Assembly (NCBI GenBank): GCA_043228905.1
Contig: JBHGNT010000009.1
Location: 15,624,001-15,688,000 of the forward strand
Reading direction: 5' to 3'
Source: Azolla caroliniana
Taxonomy: Eukaryota > Polypodiophyta
DNA length: 64,000 nt
Position numbers and translations under genes: made by a program. The notes beneath the pieces were generated by a model. That model worked only from the letters and a program-made list of their open reading frames with translations. It did not search any database and was not told the origin of the DNA. Positions 22,801 through 31,296 of the stretch are shown in pieces (the stretch's first letter is position 1; each line of letters opens with the position of its first letter).

Positions 22801-23907
22801 CGACATATTGCATACACCATTCCTTGTCTGTTAGATCTCGGTCAGGAAGGTCTTCACCTCCAGTAGCGGCGATAAGTTTCTTTTGGCTAACATCACTATG
22901 TGGCTGAGATTTTGTCTCTTCGTTAAATAGAAGCTTTTTTCCTCTCTTTATGGTCTTAGGAGCTACCTTGGTCTGGGCTTCGATTGGAGAACCTTGTATG
23001 CGAAGCTTTATTTTCTTCACGGGTCGGTCCGACAGGTTCTCAAACGACCTATTTAAGAAAGTATATGCAAAAACATAAGTTAGGTAGTCACGTAGATTAA
23101 GGTTGTATATTATAATGAAGAACAGTTCCTAGGAGCAGTCCTATATTCAAAAATCTATTATAGGCAGGGCTATTCAACCTAGAAAATATATATCGTAATA
23201 AGTAAACAGGGTTATATATTCTTTTAAATAGTAGGTATGACTTATATAGATTCTAAACCTATATTGAAGAGAATTTGCTATCGTAAAGGCAATTTGTGGA
23301 TCATTTTCTACTATTTTAAGCTAAAGTAGGTCATAAAACACCTATAATTAGAGCATGTTTTGTTTTAAAAGTAAGGAATGTCAACATAAAAAAGACTGAT
23401 TTTGCCAGACAATTTGATATCTTTTCCACCCCATAATTATTTGTTACCCCAAAAACACAAATTTTCTCTCTCAAAGCCTTCTTATATACAGGAACTCGAT
23501 ACGCCGTATCGAGTTCGTGTTTAAAACCTACACTTTAAACAAGAACTCGATACGTCGTATCGAGTTCCTGTTTAAAGTTGGAATTTTAAACAGGAACTCG
23601 ATACGCCGTATCGAGTTCGTGTTTAAAGTGTAGGTTTCAAACAGGAACTCGATACGCCGTATCGAGTTCCTGTTTAATGTGTGGGTATTAAACAGGAACT
23701 CGATACGGCGTATTGAGTTCCTGTATAAAAAGCAAAAACAAATTATGAACTCGATACGCCGTATCGAGTTCATGTATAAAGTTTGTATTGTATACATGAA
23801 CTCGATACGACGTATCGAGTTCTTGAGAAACGAAACATATTTACAAAAATGTCCACAGTGTCAAAGGCCTACCTGGAGTCCTCGCGCACGATTCTCTTTG
23901 AAGACAT
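19823..23907 (-). CDS. ParB-like domain fused to beta-class DNA methyltransferase, 6 exons
   Basis: Six exons on the minus strand: 23907-23873, 23048-21411, 21334-21196, 21112-20646, 20557-20265, 20175-19823. Every intron is GT-AG and the joined frame is 975 codons (974 aa) with no stop. Residues about 268-400 are ParB-like: GQVFNLPITHIHRPP, YFVIGGSHSAEARRQL (the place of the ParB GxRR box) and LTTEEAKLLAWDHN. The methyltransferase shows motif IV ADIPYGF (about 691-697), then motif X NPYQKPQRLMMRLIEMF and motif I DLFSGTGTTSAC (852-863). Motif IV before X and I is the beta arrangement found in bacterial and phage N6-adenine and N4-cytosine enzymes. The N-terminal 250 residues are basic and unrecognised; the tail is acidic. 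Expected role: DNA binding and amino-methylation of DNA. A TATA box lies 144 bp before the ATG. Confidence 0.85.
23049..23872 (-). other. Intron 1 of the ParB-methyltransferase gene, holding the palindrome array
   Basis: Donor CAG|GTAGGC at 23872 and acceptor TTAAATAG|GTCG at 23050/23049. Exon 1 ends two bases into an Arg codon completed by the first base of exon 2, which keeps the frame. 824 nt, of which 23492-23822 is the array. Confidence 0.75.
23492..23822. repeat. Seven 25-bp palindromes at exact 51-bp spacing
   Basis: Each unit is a 12-bp arm GAACTCGATACG, one free centre base, and the reverse complement of the arm. Starts: 23492, 23543, 23594, 23645, 23696, 23747, 23798, so each step is exactly 51 bp. 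Centre bases are C, T, C, C, G, C, A. Only the fifth copy has an arm change (TATTG for TATCG). The 26-bp spacers differ in sequence, but most begin and end with short complementary blocks (CTGTTTAA and TTAAACAG), so the dyads extend outward. 51 bp is about five helical turns, placing all sites on one face of the DNA. No match to a known simple repeat; the invariant arms against changing spacers suggest protein-binding sites. Confidence 0.95.
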
Positions 23908-24058
23908 CGTTGATCGTGTGGAAGTGGAGGCGGAGATCGCGCTTTCGTGCTTTGTGCTTTGTGTGCTTTGTGTGCTTTGTGTGCTCTCTACGTTCTGTGT
24001 GCTCTGTACGCTCTGTACGCTCTGGTGAGTGAAATATGACGAGGTCTTCCTATTTATA
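23908..24058 (-). promoter_or_regulatory. Promoter and 5' UTR of the ParB-methyltransferase gene
   Basis: TATAAATA on the minus strand at 24058-24051. The predicted leader (about 24028-23908) contains about nine imperfect 9-10-bp repeats of the type TGTGCTTTG or TGTACGCTC (plus-strand view, 23946-24024). The first ATG after it opens exon 1 (MSSKRIVREDS). Confidence 0.65.
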
Positions 24059-24063
24059 GGGAT

Positions 24064-24155
24064 TGAACACATTGGTTAAAGTAACCATAGTCACCTTAAC
24101 CAAGGTTGGTAACTTTGAGGATAGTTAGTTGGTAACCATAGTCACATTAACTAGA
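24064..24155. promoter_or_regulatory. Repeated GTAACCATAGTCAC motifs upstream of the TATA box
   Basis: GTAACCATAGTCACCTTAAC and GTAACCATAGTCACATTAAC occur about 50 bp apart (about 24080 and 24131), just upstream of the methyltransferase promoter. Possible operator or activator sites. Confidence 0.45.
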
Positions 24156-24282
24156 GTAACTTATGATTGTATTAATGATTACAAAGTCAAACTAACATAT
24201 TGATCAATCTTTTATAGTCATAACAACCTACAATGACTTCAAAGGTTATGAAGGAGACAATGATAGAGGTTCATGAATGTAC

Positions 24283-24458
24283 CAATGATTGATTACTAAA
24301 AGCAACAAATTTTATGACTCTCAAATGCTATGTATTAAAGATGTTGGCATGAATTAACCAATGATTGATAAGTCTAATATTTAAAATGGTGAGCATTAAA
24401 GAACCAATGATTGAGACGTTCTATATCAAAATGGGTGCCATTAATTAGCCAATGATTT
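24283..24458. promoter_or_regulatory. Cluster of CAATGATTG sites (HD-Zip II type)
   Basis: Exact CAATGATTG at 24283-24291, 24359-24367 and 24405-24413, and CAATGATTT at 24450-24458. CAAT(G/C)ATTG is the known pseudo-palindromic site of plant HD-Zip class II proteins. The cluster lies between the two divergent transcription units. Function is inference. Confidence 0.45.
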
Positions 24459-24642
24459 TAACATTAATCCAACATATTCATGGCTTGTTAATGATTAGTT
24501 TTATATTTTACTTGATTTAACTTCATATAGATCTAGTTTATATAATAATTGATATTTTAAGTACAATTACTTTATTAAAAATAATTTTTTGATGTATTGT
24601 ATTAATAGAATATTACATAATATAGACATTCTATTGATTTGG

Positions 24643-24696
24643 CTTTTGTTTAGAGAGAAGTTTATGTTTAGAGAGGAGTATATGTTTAGAGAGGAG
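24643..24696 (+). repeat. Three 18-bp tandem repeats before the transposase gene
   Basis: Units 24643-24660, 24661-24678 and 24679-24696 share TGTTTAGAGAG(A/G)AG. They lie 63 bp before the transposase ATG, probably in its leader or core promoter. Confidence 0.7.
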
Positions 24697-25907
24697 CTTA
24701 TTAGTTTTTTTCCTTACCCTAAGCACATAACTTAGAGAGCCCTATCTAGACCTTAAGCCATGAGTGAAGATTCACCGTTCTCGATTGAAGAATATTGTTT
24801 GTCATCAGACCCATCGTTTTCTACTGAAGAGTATTGTTTGTCAACAGAGTCACCATATTCGATTGAAGAATATTGTCTGTCGACCGACTCACCATATTCT
24901 ATCGAAGAATATTGTCTGAGCTCATCTACAGGGAATGTAAATAATGACACATGTGAAGAGTTCTCTATTGAAGAATACGATATTAATAAAGATACCGAGA
25001 ATGAAGGAAGTGCCCAGGAAACATTGAATAACATTGGCGATGGTCACAACAGAGAATTAGACTGTAACAAGGTTACACCAACCTCTATGCAGGAAGAGAA
25101 ATCTGGGAGCCCTATGCATATTAGAAGAATCCCACGAAGAATTCGTCTGGCTAGATTTAGCTTGGTGACATCAGATAAACAGATTGGATTTGATGTCAAC
25201 AAAATATGTTGTGCCCGTGGTTGTATGCCTATGATTGGAAAATCAAAGTTGCGAGAATTAAGGCGATACTATTTTTCGATGACCAGTGATGAGCAAGACA
25301 CTTACCTCGGGTCACATATGCAACTAGTATCTGACAAATGTACGGGGATCAAAGTATCATTCGAGTATTATATCTTCCATGCGCAACAGATATGTAGAGT
25401 TGCATTCAAAATTGTGTTATGTGTTAGTAACATGCGGCTACATAGAGTACAACAACGTCTACTTAGCGGGGATCAGATGCTCAATTGTAAAGAGGTTCCA
25501 AGTATGAAAGGTGCAATTGGAAGACTAGCTATTGGCTGGATGAAAACTTACTTTCAGTTAAATTGTGAAGTAATGCCCACTACAGGTAGGATGCATCTTT
25601 TTGATAATTATACACGTCGGGAAGTTTATGATGTCTATCGATCTGATATGCTGGGCTCACGTAATAAGTCTATCACCTATAGCCAATTCACAAGATTATG
25701 GAGAGCTCGGTTTTCAAATGTTATTATTCCTCGTAAAGTACGTATGGGGTATTGCTCCATTTGTGCAAATCTTAAAAGTTTGGCTAAAGGTGCAAAGACA
25801 TCAATGGAAAAGGATACGAGTAAGAAGTTACTACAAGAGCATCGTGAGGCACAATCCTTAGAACGAAGGAAGGCGATGCATCTTAGAGAGAAGTGTTTGA
25901 AGAGGCC

Positions 25908-25981
25908 TGTCAGGAACTCTATTAAGGCAGAGAAGGAATTAGTACTATGAGAGGTGTCGAACTTTGAGAGAAGGAATGAGT

Positions 25982-26049
<68 letters not shown>

Positions 26050-26339
26050 TGATGCGAAAGATATATGTATTATATGACGGAAGATATACAACAGTAGTTA
26101 GAAGGCTTAAGACTGGCGTTGAACCGATTTGGTTCGAACTAATGCCTTGCGCCTCCTTTTATAGTGTCTTCAGGAATACTCCTGAAGTTTCTAGAATGTT
26201 CCAGAGAAATCTGGAATATACATCAATTTCCTAATAAAACCTAAATGAAAATAATATCCTTCAAATTACAACTCATAACCTAATGGTAAAGTCTCGACCC
26301 GTGTAACAAAAGGTTATGGGTTCGAGTCTAGTTATGACA
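25908..26339 (-). repeat. 3' LTR of G1 (432 bp)
   Basis: TGTCAGGAAC... to ...GTTATGACA on the plus strand. The (GA)n tract at about 25983-26045 is 22 bp longer than in the other LTR. Confidence 0.95.
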
Positions 26340-29300
26340 CTATCCCCCCTTCAAAACGACGAGTTTCACGAGTCGTTTTGGATTGAGGACCCGGTTTCTC
26401 GGGATATCGTCGATGGAAGTCTTCTAGAAGAGCACGAGCATTGGTCACATTCTCGATCGGTTCCCAAGTACGCTCGCTGGGACTATATCCTAGCCAATCG
26501 ACTAGATAGTAGAGCTTGTTGCGAACAATCTTGGAATCGAGGATGGCAGCGACCTCATACTCAGGTCCATCTTCGAGCTCGATAGGAGGTGGAGGTTGTA
26601 TAGTACGTCCTGGGATAGTGCTCTCGTGATAGGGTTCGAGGAGAGAACTATGAAACACCGGGTGTATCCGAAGTTGCGGAGGTAGCTCGAGACGAAAAGC
26701 GACATCATTAATCTTCCCGATAATACGGAAAGGACCTAATCGTCGATAATCCAACTTCTCACATGGGCGAGTAGTCTTGATGTGTCGTCGTAGCAGCCAC
26801 ACCCGATCTCCAATGTTAAAACTGGATGGAAGTCGATGACGATCTGCGTAGTCCTTGTGTGATTGTTGAGCTTGCTGGAGTTGAGTAGATAAATCCGCTT
26901 GTATCTTGTGTAACCGCTCCAAACGATCCTCCGCGTAAGGATTTGTGGACACTTCTGGGGTTTCAAGGACACACCACCGGGGATGATATCCCGTATAAGC
27001 GTAGAATGGCGTGACTTTAGTCGATGCGTGGATAGCGTTATTATAGGCAAATTCGGCGAACGGAAGAATATCTGCCCAGTCATTCTGATGATAGTTGAGA
27101 AAGCACCGCAGATACTGCTCCAGTGTTTGATTTGTTCGTTCGGCTTGACCGTCGGTTTGTGGGTGGTAGCCGGAGGAGAGGTTACAAGTGACCTTCAGCA
27201 TTTTAAAAAGGTGCTTCCAGAATTTTGACACAAACTGGGGTCCACGATCGCTGATGATATTATCAGGGAGTCCATGATGCCGACATACTTCCCGCATGAC
27301 AATTTCGGCGGTGTCTTCACTAGATATTTCTTTAGTACATGGTAAGAAATGAGCCATCTTCGTATATCGATCCACCACTGTGAGAATCGCACTGAATCCC
27401 TTAGAGACTGGAAGATCTGTAATGAAGTCAAGAGCAATGGATTGCCATGGCTTGCTTGGAATTGGTAATGGTTCTAATAAACCATATGGATGATGTCTTG
27501 GCATTTTCGCTCTGCAGCATGTATCGCAAGTCCGAACAAAATCTTCGACAAATTGTCGCATACGGGGCCACCAGAATGATCGTTGTACTAAATCTAATGT
27601 TTTAGTACTACCAAAATGTCCTGCTGTATATGTGTCATGGCAGTTTTGTACTACTCGAAGGCGGCAAGAACCATTAGGAACATACAAAAGTTCTTTAAAG
27701 AAGAGTAATCCATCACAGTATTTGAATTGCCGATAATCCGTACCTGGTGATTGTGATTGTGAACATGACGCTCGAGAGGGGTCAATTTGTGCTAGTATAG
27801 CTTGGGCGAAAGCGTCAGTCTTCAAGTCCTCACGTATAGTATTGGTAATGTCGGAATCCACGGGCATGTCAAAGATCTGTGCTGCTTGCAGTCGTGCTGG
27901 ACCCAAGATTACTTGCTTCTGGTTATCGAAAGCTGGCTCACCGGGACGTGGTGTTAGATACGAACGCCGTGATAATGCATCTGCCTTCCCTTGGTGCTTC
28001 CCCGGACGATATGTAATTTTGAAGTCGAAGCGTGTGAGGAAATGGGCCCACCGAGCTTGACGTCGATTCAGTACACGAGCATCTTGAAAGTAGGCAAGGT
28101 TCTTGTGGTCACTGAATACAGTGACCTGATGAGGAGATCCCTCCAGGAAATGCCTCCATTGCATAAAAGAATCAACTATTGCTAATAGCTCTTTATCATG
28201 AATTTCGTAGTTGATTTCGGCGGCGTCAAACTTACGGGAGTGGAAAGCCACAGGATGTAGCTTCTCGTCGTTACCCTGTTGTGACAGAATGCTCCCCAAT
28301 GCGAAATCCGATGCATCAGCTTCGATAATGAATGGTTTTTCCGGATCCACATGACCTAAAATTGGAGCTGATGTAAACGCCTTCTTAAGACTCTCGAAAG
28401 CCATGTCCGTCTCTTTAGACCAAATGAATGATTGTCCCTTCCTGGTGAGCTGTGTGAGAGGCAGCACAATTTTTGAGTAATTTTGTATGAACTTCCGGTA
28501 GAAATTTGCAAAGCCTAGGAAGCATTGCACATCCCGCACCGAACGCGGAGTGTGCCATTCTATCACCGTTTTGACCTTGGCTGGGTCCATAGATATGCCT
28601 TCTGAGGAGATGACATAGCCGAGAAACTCCACTTGGTTGCACCCGAAACTACATTTCTCTAACTTTGCATACAGACCATGTTCTCGAAGTCGTTTTAGTA
28701 CTAATAGTACATGAGAATCATGTTCTTCTTGGGTCTTTGAATAAACCAGTAGATCATCCAAATAGATGATCAAAAAATCATCCAAGAGGTCTCGAAATAT
28801 ATCATTCGCCATGTGCTGGAAGACTGCCGGCGCATTAGTGAGTCCGAACGGCATGACCGTATACTCGAAGTGCCCATATCTGGTGCGAAACGCGGTCTTC
28901 CATTCATCTCCTGGTCGGATCCGTACGAGGTTATAGGCTCCTCGTAAGTCGATCTTCGTGAAGAACCTGGCACCGTTGATCCGTTCTAAAAGACTTGAGA
29001 TAAGGGGAAGAGCATACCTATTTCTTACTGTGACCTTATTCAAGCCACGGTAATCTACAACGAGTCGAAGCGAGCCATCTTTTTTCTTGACGAAGAAAAT
29101 GGGTGCGCCGGCTGGAGATTTCGAATGCCGAATGAAACCGTTCTCCAAATTCTCCTCTATATAGGCTCGAAGGACTTCTAGCTCGGTTGGTGACAAATTG
29201 TAGATCGGCCCCCATGGCGGCTCTTTTCCCGGTTGTAAGTCGATGGCGCAGTCGTACGGCCGATGATGAGGAAGTGTGTTGGCTTGTACTTTATCGAACA

Positions 29301-29928
29301 CATCAGCATACTGACGATACTTCTCGGGAAGTTGAACGGTGGACTCCTCTTTGGTGGTGCTGGAGGGTTGTACTGATATTGCAAAGAGAAACATTTCCTC
29401 CTTGCGCCCTTCCTCACGCAACTGACGTAGCGAAATGGTTGCAACCTTCTGGGTAGATCCTTGGGTTTGTCGCAACCGGATTTCCCTTGTCCTCCAATCT
29501 ATGTCTGGGTCATGTAACTCGAACCATGGTAATCCTAAAACTATGGGATGTTCTGGAATACTAATAATATTAAATGATACTACACATGTTAAGTTATCTA
29601 GGACAATATTAACGGGTTCCGACTCTTCTATGATATTACCAGAAGCAATGGGACGACCATCAATGACTACTACTGAGGCTGGACATGGGAGCTTTCTTAG
29701 AGATATCTGATGAGCTCGGGCAAAATTCCTATCCATGAAGCAAGAATTAGCTCCGGAATCTAGAAGGGCTAAGGTATGTACTGGAGGGGTACTTTTAGTA
29801 CTAACTGCTACTTGGACTACGAACACATCACTAACTTGCTTAGAGGGAATGGAACCACTAATGGGCTGCACAGATCTAGGGCTGTCCAACCAAACGGCTC
29901 CTATTTTGGCTGGACTTAGTCGTTTAAC
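26332..29928 (-). CDS. G1 pol: protease, reverse transcriptase, RNase H, integrase, chromodomain
   Basis: About 1,190 residues in the -1 frame relative to gag. The frame has no ATG at its start and overlaps the end of gag, so entry by ribosomal frameshift at 29922-29928 is expected. Domains in order: protease LLDSGANSCFMD; reverse transcriptase with FLIIYLDDLLVYS; RNase H with IIEADASDFALGSILSQ; integrase HHCC zinc region ending CDTCCRAK, then LDFITDLP, IISDRGPQFVS and HPQTDGQAERTNQ; last a chromodomain (YYLVDWLGYSPSERTWEP). The chromodomain is known in this group to guide integration to modified histones. The last codons run through the purine tract into the LTR (stop at 26332-26334). No broken residues seen. 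Confidence 0.95.
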   Translation of the reverse strand, partial: VKRLSPAKIGAVWLDSPRSVQPISGSIPSKQVSDVFVVQVAVSTKSTPPVHTLALLDSGANSCFMDRNFARAHQISLRKLPCPASVVVIDGRPIASGNIIEESEPVNIVLDNLTCVVSFNIISIPEHPIVLGLPWFELHDPDIDWRTREIRLRQTQGSTQKVATISLRQLREEGRKEEMFLFAISVQPSSTTKEESTVQLPEKYRQYADVFDKVQANTLPHHRPYDCAIDLQPGKEPPWGPIYNLSPTELEVLRAYIEENLENGFIRHSKSPAGAPIFFVKKKDGSLRLVVDYRGLNKVTVRNRYALPLISSLLERINGARFFTKIDLRGAYNLVRIRPGDEWKTAFRTRYGHFEYTVMPFGLTNAPAVFQHMANDIFRDLLDDFLIIYLDDLLVYSKTQEEHDSHVLLVLKRLREHGLYAKLEKCSFGCNQVEFLGYVISSEGISMDPAKVKTVIEWHTPRSVRDVQCFLGFANFYRKFIQNYSKIVLPLTQLTRKGQSFIWSKETDMAFESLKKAFTSAPILGHVDPEKPFIIEADASDFALGSILSQQGNDEKLHPVAFHSRKFDAAEINYEIHDKELLAIVDSFMQWRHFLEGSPHQVTVFSDHKNLAYFQDARVLNRRQARWAHFLTRFDFKITYRPGKHQGKADALSRRSYLTPRPGEPAFDNQKQVILGPARLQAAQIFDMPVDSDITNTIREDLKTDAFAQAILAQIDPSRASCSQSQSPGTDYRQFKYCDGLLFFKELLYVPNGSCRLRVVQNCHDTYTAGHFGSTKTLDLVQRSFWWPRMRQFVEDFVRTCDTCCRAKMPRHHPYGLLEPLPIPSKPWQSIALDFITDLPVSKGFSAILTVVDRYTKMAHFLPCTKEISSEDTAEIVMREVCRHHGLPDNIISDRGPQFVSKFWKHLFKMLKVTCNLSSGYHPQTDGQAERTNQTLEQYLRCFLNYHQNDWADILPFAEFAYNNAIHASTKVTPFYAYTGYHPRWCVLETPEVSTNPYAEDRLERLHKIQADLSTQLQQAQQSHKDYADRHRLPSSFNIGDRVWLLRRHIKTTRPCEKLDYRRLGPFRIIGKINDVAFRLELPPQLRIHPVFHSSLLEPYHESTIPGRTIQPPPPIELEDGPEYEVAAILDSKIVRNKLYYLVDWLGYSPSERTWEPIENVTNARALLEDFHRRYPEKPGPQSKTTRETRRFEGGIVS
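26340..26351 (-). promoter_or_regulatory. Polypurine tract of G1
   Basis: On the minus strand AAGGGGGGATAG directly precedes the 3' LTR. It is also coding: pol reads through it. Confidence 0.8.
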
Positions 29929-31085
29929 TCTTCTTCTAATTGGCTAAGGACATCAAATTTGTTTGCGAGATTCGGACTATTAGTACTATTAGGACTATTA
30001 TGACTATGAGGATTATCAGAGATTCCTACTGACATAGACTCGGGTTTAGTATAGTCAGAACTAACAATGACTTGGTTTACCTGCCTTCTTGGTCTATGGG
30101 GACAGTTTATCGCGATATGCCCTGGTCCACCGCAATAAAGGCATAATCGGTTTGTTCGGCGTCGTTGCTTTTCCTCCTCCGATAGCGGCCCACGACGACG
30201 TGTAGTGTCAATTTCCATTGGAGTTGGAGTACTTACTGGAGGCGCATTATGTGACTCCCTTTGAAAAGGTTTCGCTACCATTGAGGCATAGGTAGGCTCG
30301 GATCTTGCCCTCGGCATCTGAAATTGTCGTTCCGAACGTCGCTCGAAGAGGCGGTTGTCACATCTGACCGCTCGACTGATTGCTTCTGTTAATGATTTTG
30401 GCTCTTCAGGGAAAGTCAAGAGTAAATCCGTGACATCGTTGCGTAGACCATAGCGGAACTGCTCCATCAATGCTTGATCATCCCAGGGGATATCGGCGGC
30501 GAGTAGGCGGAAATCTGCAGCATATGCGGAGGCTGGACGGTCACCTTGGCGTAATCGCCGGATTTTGTTGATTGCAGTCCTTATGCTGTCAGTATCTCCA
30601 AAACATGCTTTAAACTCACTTATGAATTCTTCAAAATTATTTAGTACTGGAGATTCCTTTTCTAGTAGCGGTGCGAACCATGCTAATGCTGAGCCAGTTA
30701 ACAACGTGCCTACTAAACCCACTCGTGATGCATCGGTGGGATATCGGGACGGATGCATTTGAATAACTAACCGTACCTGGTTAAGAAACCCTCTAAACTG
30801 CGATCGCGTTCCATCGAACTTCGTGGGAAGGCCAATCTTGGGTTCTTTATGAATCCCTTGTGCTCCGTGCCCTTGTTGTTGCATTGCTACGATGGTTGCT
30901 TCGAGTTGTTGCACGCGTAACGCAAGTTCCCCATGCTGTTGTTGCGTTTGCTGCTTTTCTAAGGAAATTTGCTGAAGATCCCCCAACAAGCGTTGATTTT
31001 CTTGTTCCAAAGCATGAAACTTCTCTTTCAAGCATTGAAATTCCGAGAAAACGGATTGATACTCTTCAGCGCTAACGGTGGCCAT
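29916..31085 (-). CDS. G1 gag
   Basis: 389 residues from ATG at 31085. An N-terminal coiled-coil-like region rich in Gln and Glu (residues about 5-70) is followed by the retrotransposon gag core (FDGTRSQFRGFLNQVRLVIQ through FACFGDT-type motifs) and a single CCHC knuckle CLYCGGPGHIAINC near residue 320. Ends at TAA 29916-29918. Structural capsid protein of the element; intact. Confidence 0.92.
   Translation of the reverse strand: MATVSAEEYQSVFSEFQCLKEKFHALEQENQRLLGDLQQISLEKQQTQQQHGELALRVQQLEATIVAMQQQGHGAQGIHKEPKIGLPTKFDGTRSQFRGFLNQVRLVIQMHPSRYPTDASRVGLVGTLLTGSALAWFAPLLEKESPVLNNFEEFISEFKACFGDTDSIRTAINKIRRLRQGDRPASAYAADFRLLAADIPWDDQALMEQFRYGLRNDVTDLLLTFPEEPKSLTEAISRAVRCDNRLFERRSERQFQMPRARSEPTYASMVAKPFQRESHNAPPVSTPTPMEIDTTRRRGPLSEEEKQRRRTNRLCLYCGGPGHIAINCPHRPRRQVNQVIVSSDYTKPESMSVGISDNPHSHNSPNSTNSPNLANKFDVLSQLEEELND
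29922..29928 (-). promoter_or_regulatory. Putative -1 frameshift heptamer at the gag stop
   Basis: Minus strand G_TTA_AAC in gag codon register, followed by GAC and the TAA stop. Slippage by -1 enters exactly the pol frame. G_UUA_AAC is a known functional slippery heptamer (arteriviruses). A downstream structure was not evaluated. Confidence 0.7.
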
Positions 31086-31162
31086 GGGATGAAGGAAAAG
31101 GGAAATAAGAGACTAGTAGGAAAGGAGAGAGACAGAAGGAAGAGGGAGACTAGTAGGGGGGG

Positions 31163-31176
31163 AAATCGGTTCAAAC
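31163..31176 (-). promoter_or_regulatory. Self-priming type primer site of G1
   Basis: Next to the 5' LTR the minus strand reads GTTTGAACCGATTT rather than a TGG-start tRNA site. Its TTGAACCGATTT is complementary to AAATCGGTTCAA in the LTR (31366-31377), 33 nt downstream of the TATAAAA box, i.e. at the expected 5' end of the RNA. Confidence 0.65.
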
Positions 31177-31250
31177 TGTCAGGAACTCTATTAAGGCAGA
31201 GAAGGAATTAGTACTATGAGAGGTGTCGAACTTTGAGAGAAGGAATGAGT

Positions 31251-31296
<46 letters not shown>

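Noticed and set aside
23492-23822. CRISPR-like array (regular repeat with unique spacers)
   Set aside because: Eukaryotic transposon context; repeats are perfect palindromes with a variable centre, spacers are only 26 bp and share complementary edges; no cas genes.
23528-24032. Open frames on both strands through the palindrome array, with repeated NSIRRIEFL peptides
   Set aside because: 51 bp is a multiple of three and the unit has no stop, so a repeating frame on both strands arises automatically. The minus-strand gene model splices this stretch out.
25980-26045. Arg/Glu repeat peptide from a (GA)n tract
   Set aside because: A microsatellite inside the G1 LTR, present also in the other LTR; not a gene.
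29187-29456. Plus-strand open frames opposite G1 pol
   Set aside because: Antisense shadows of the pol gene; no motifs of their own.
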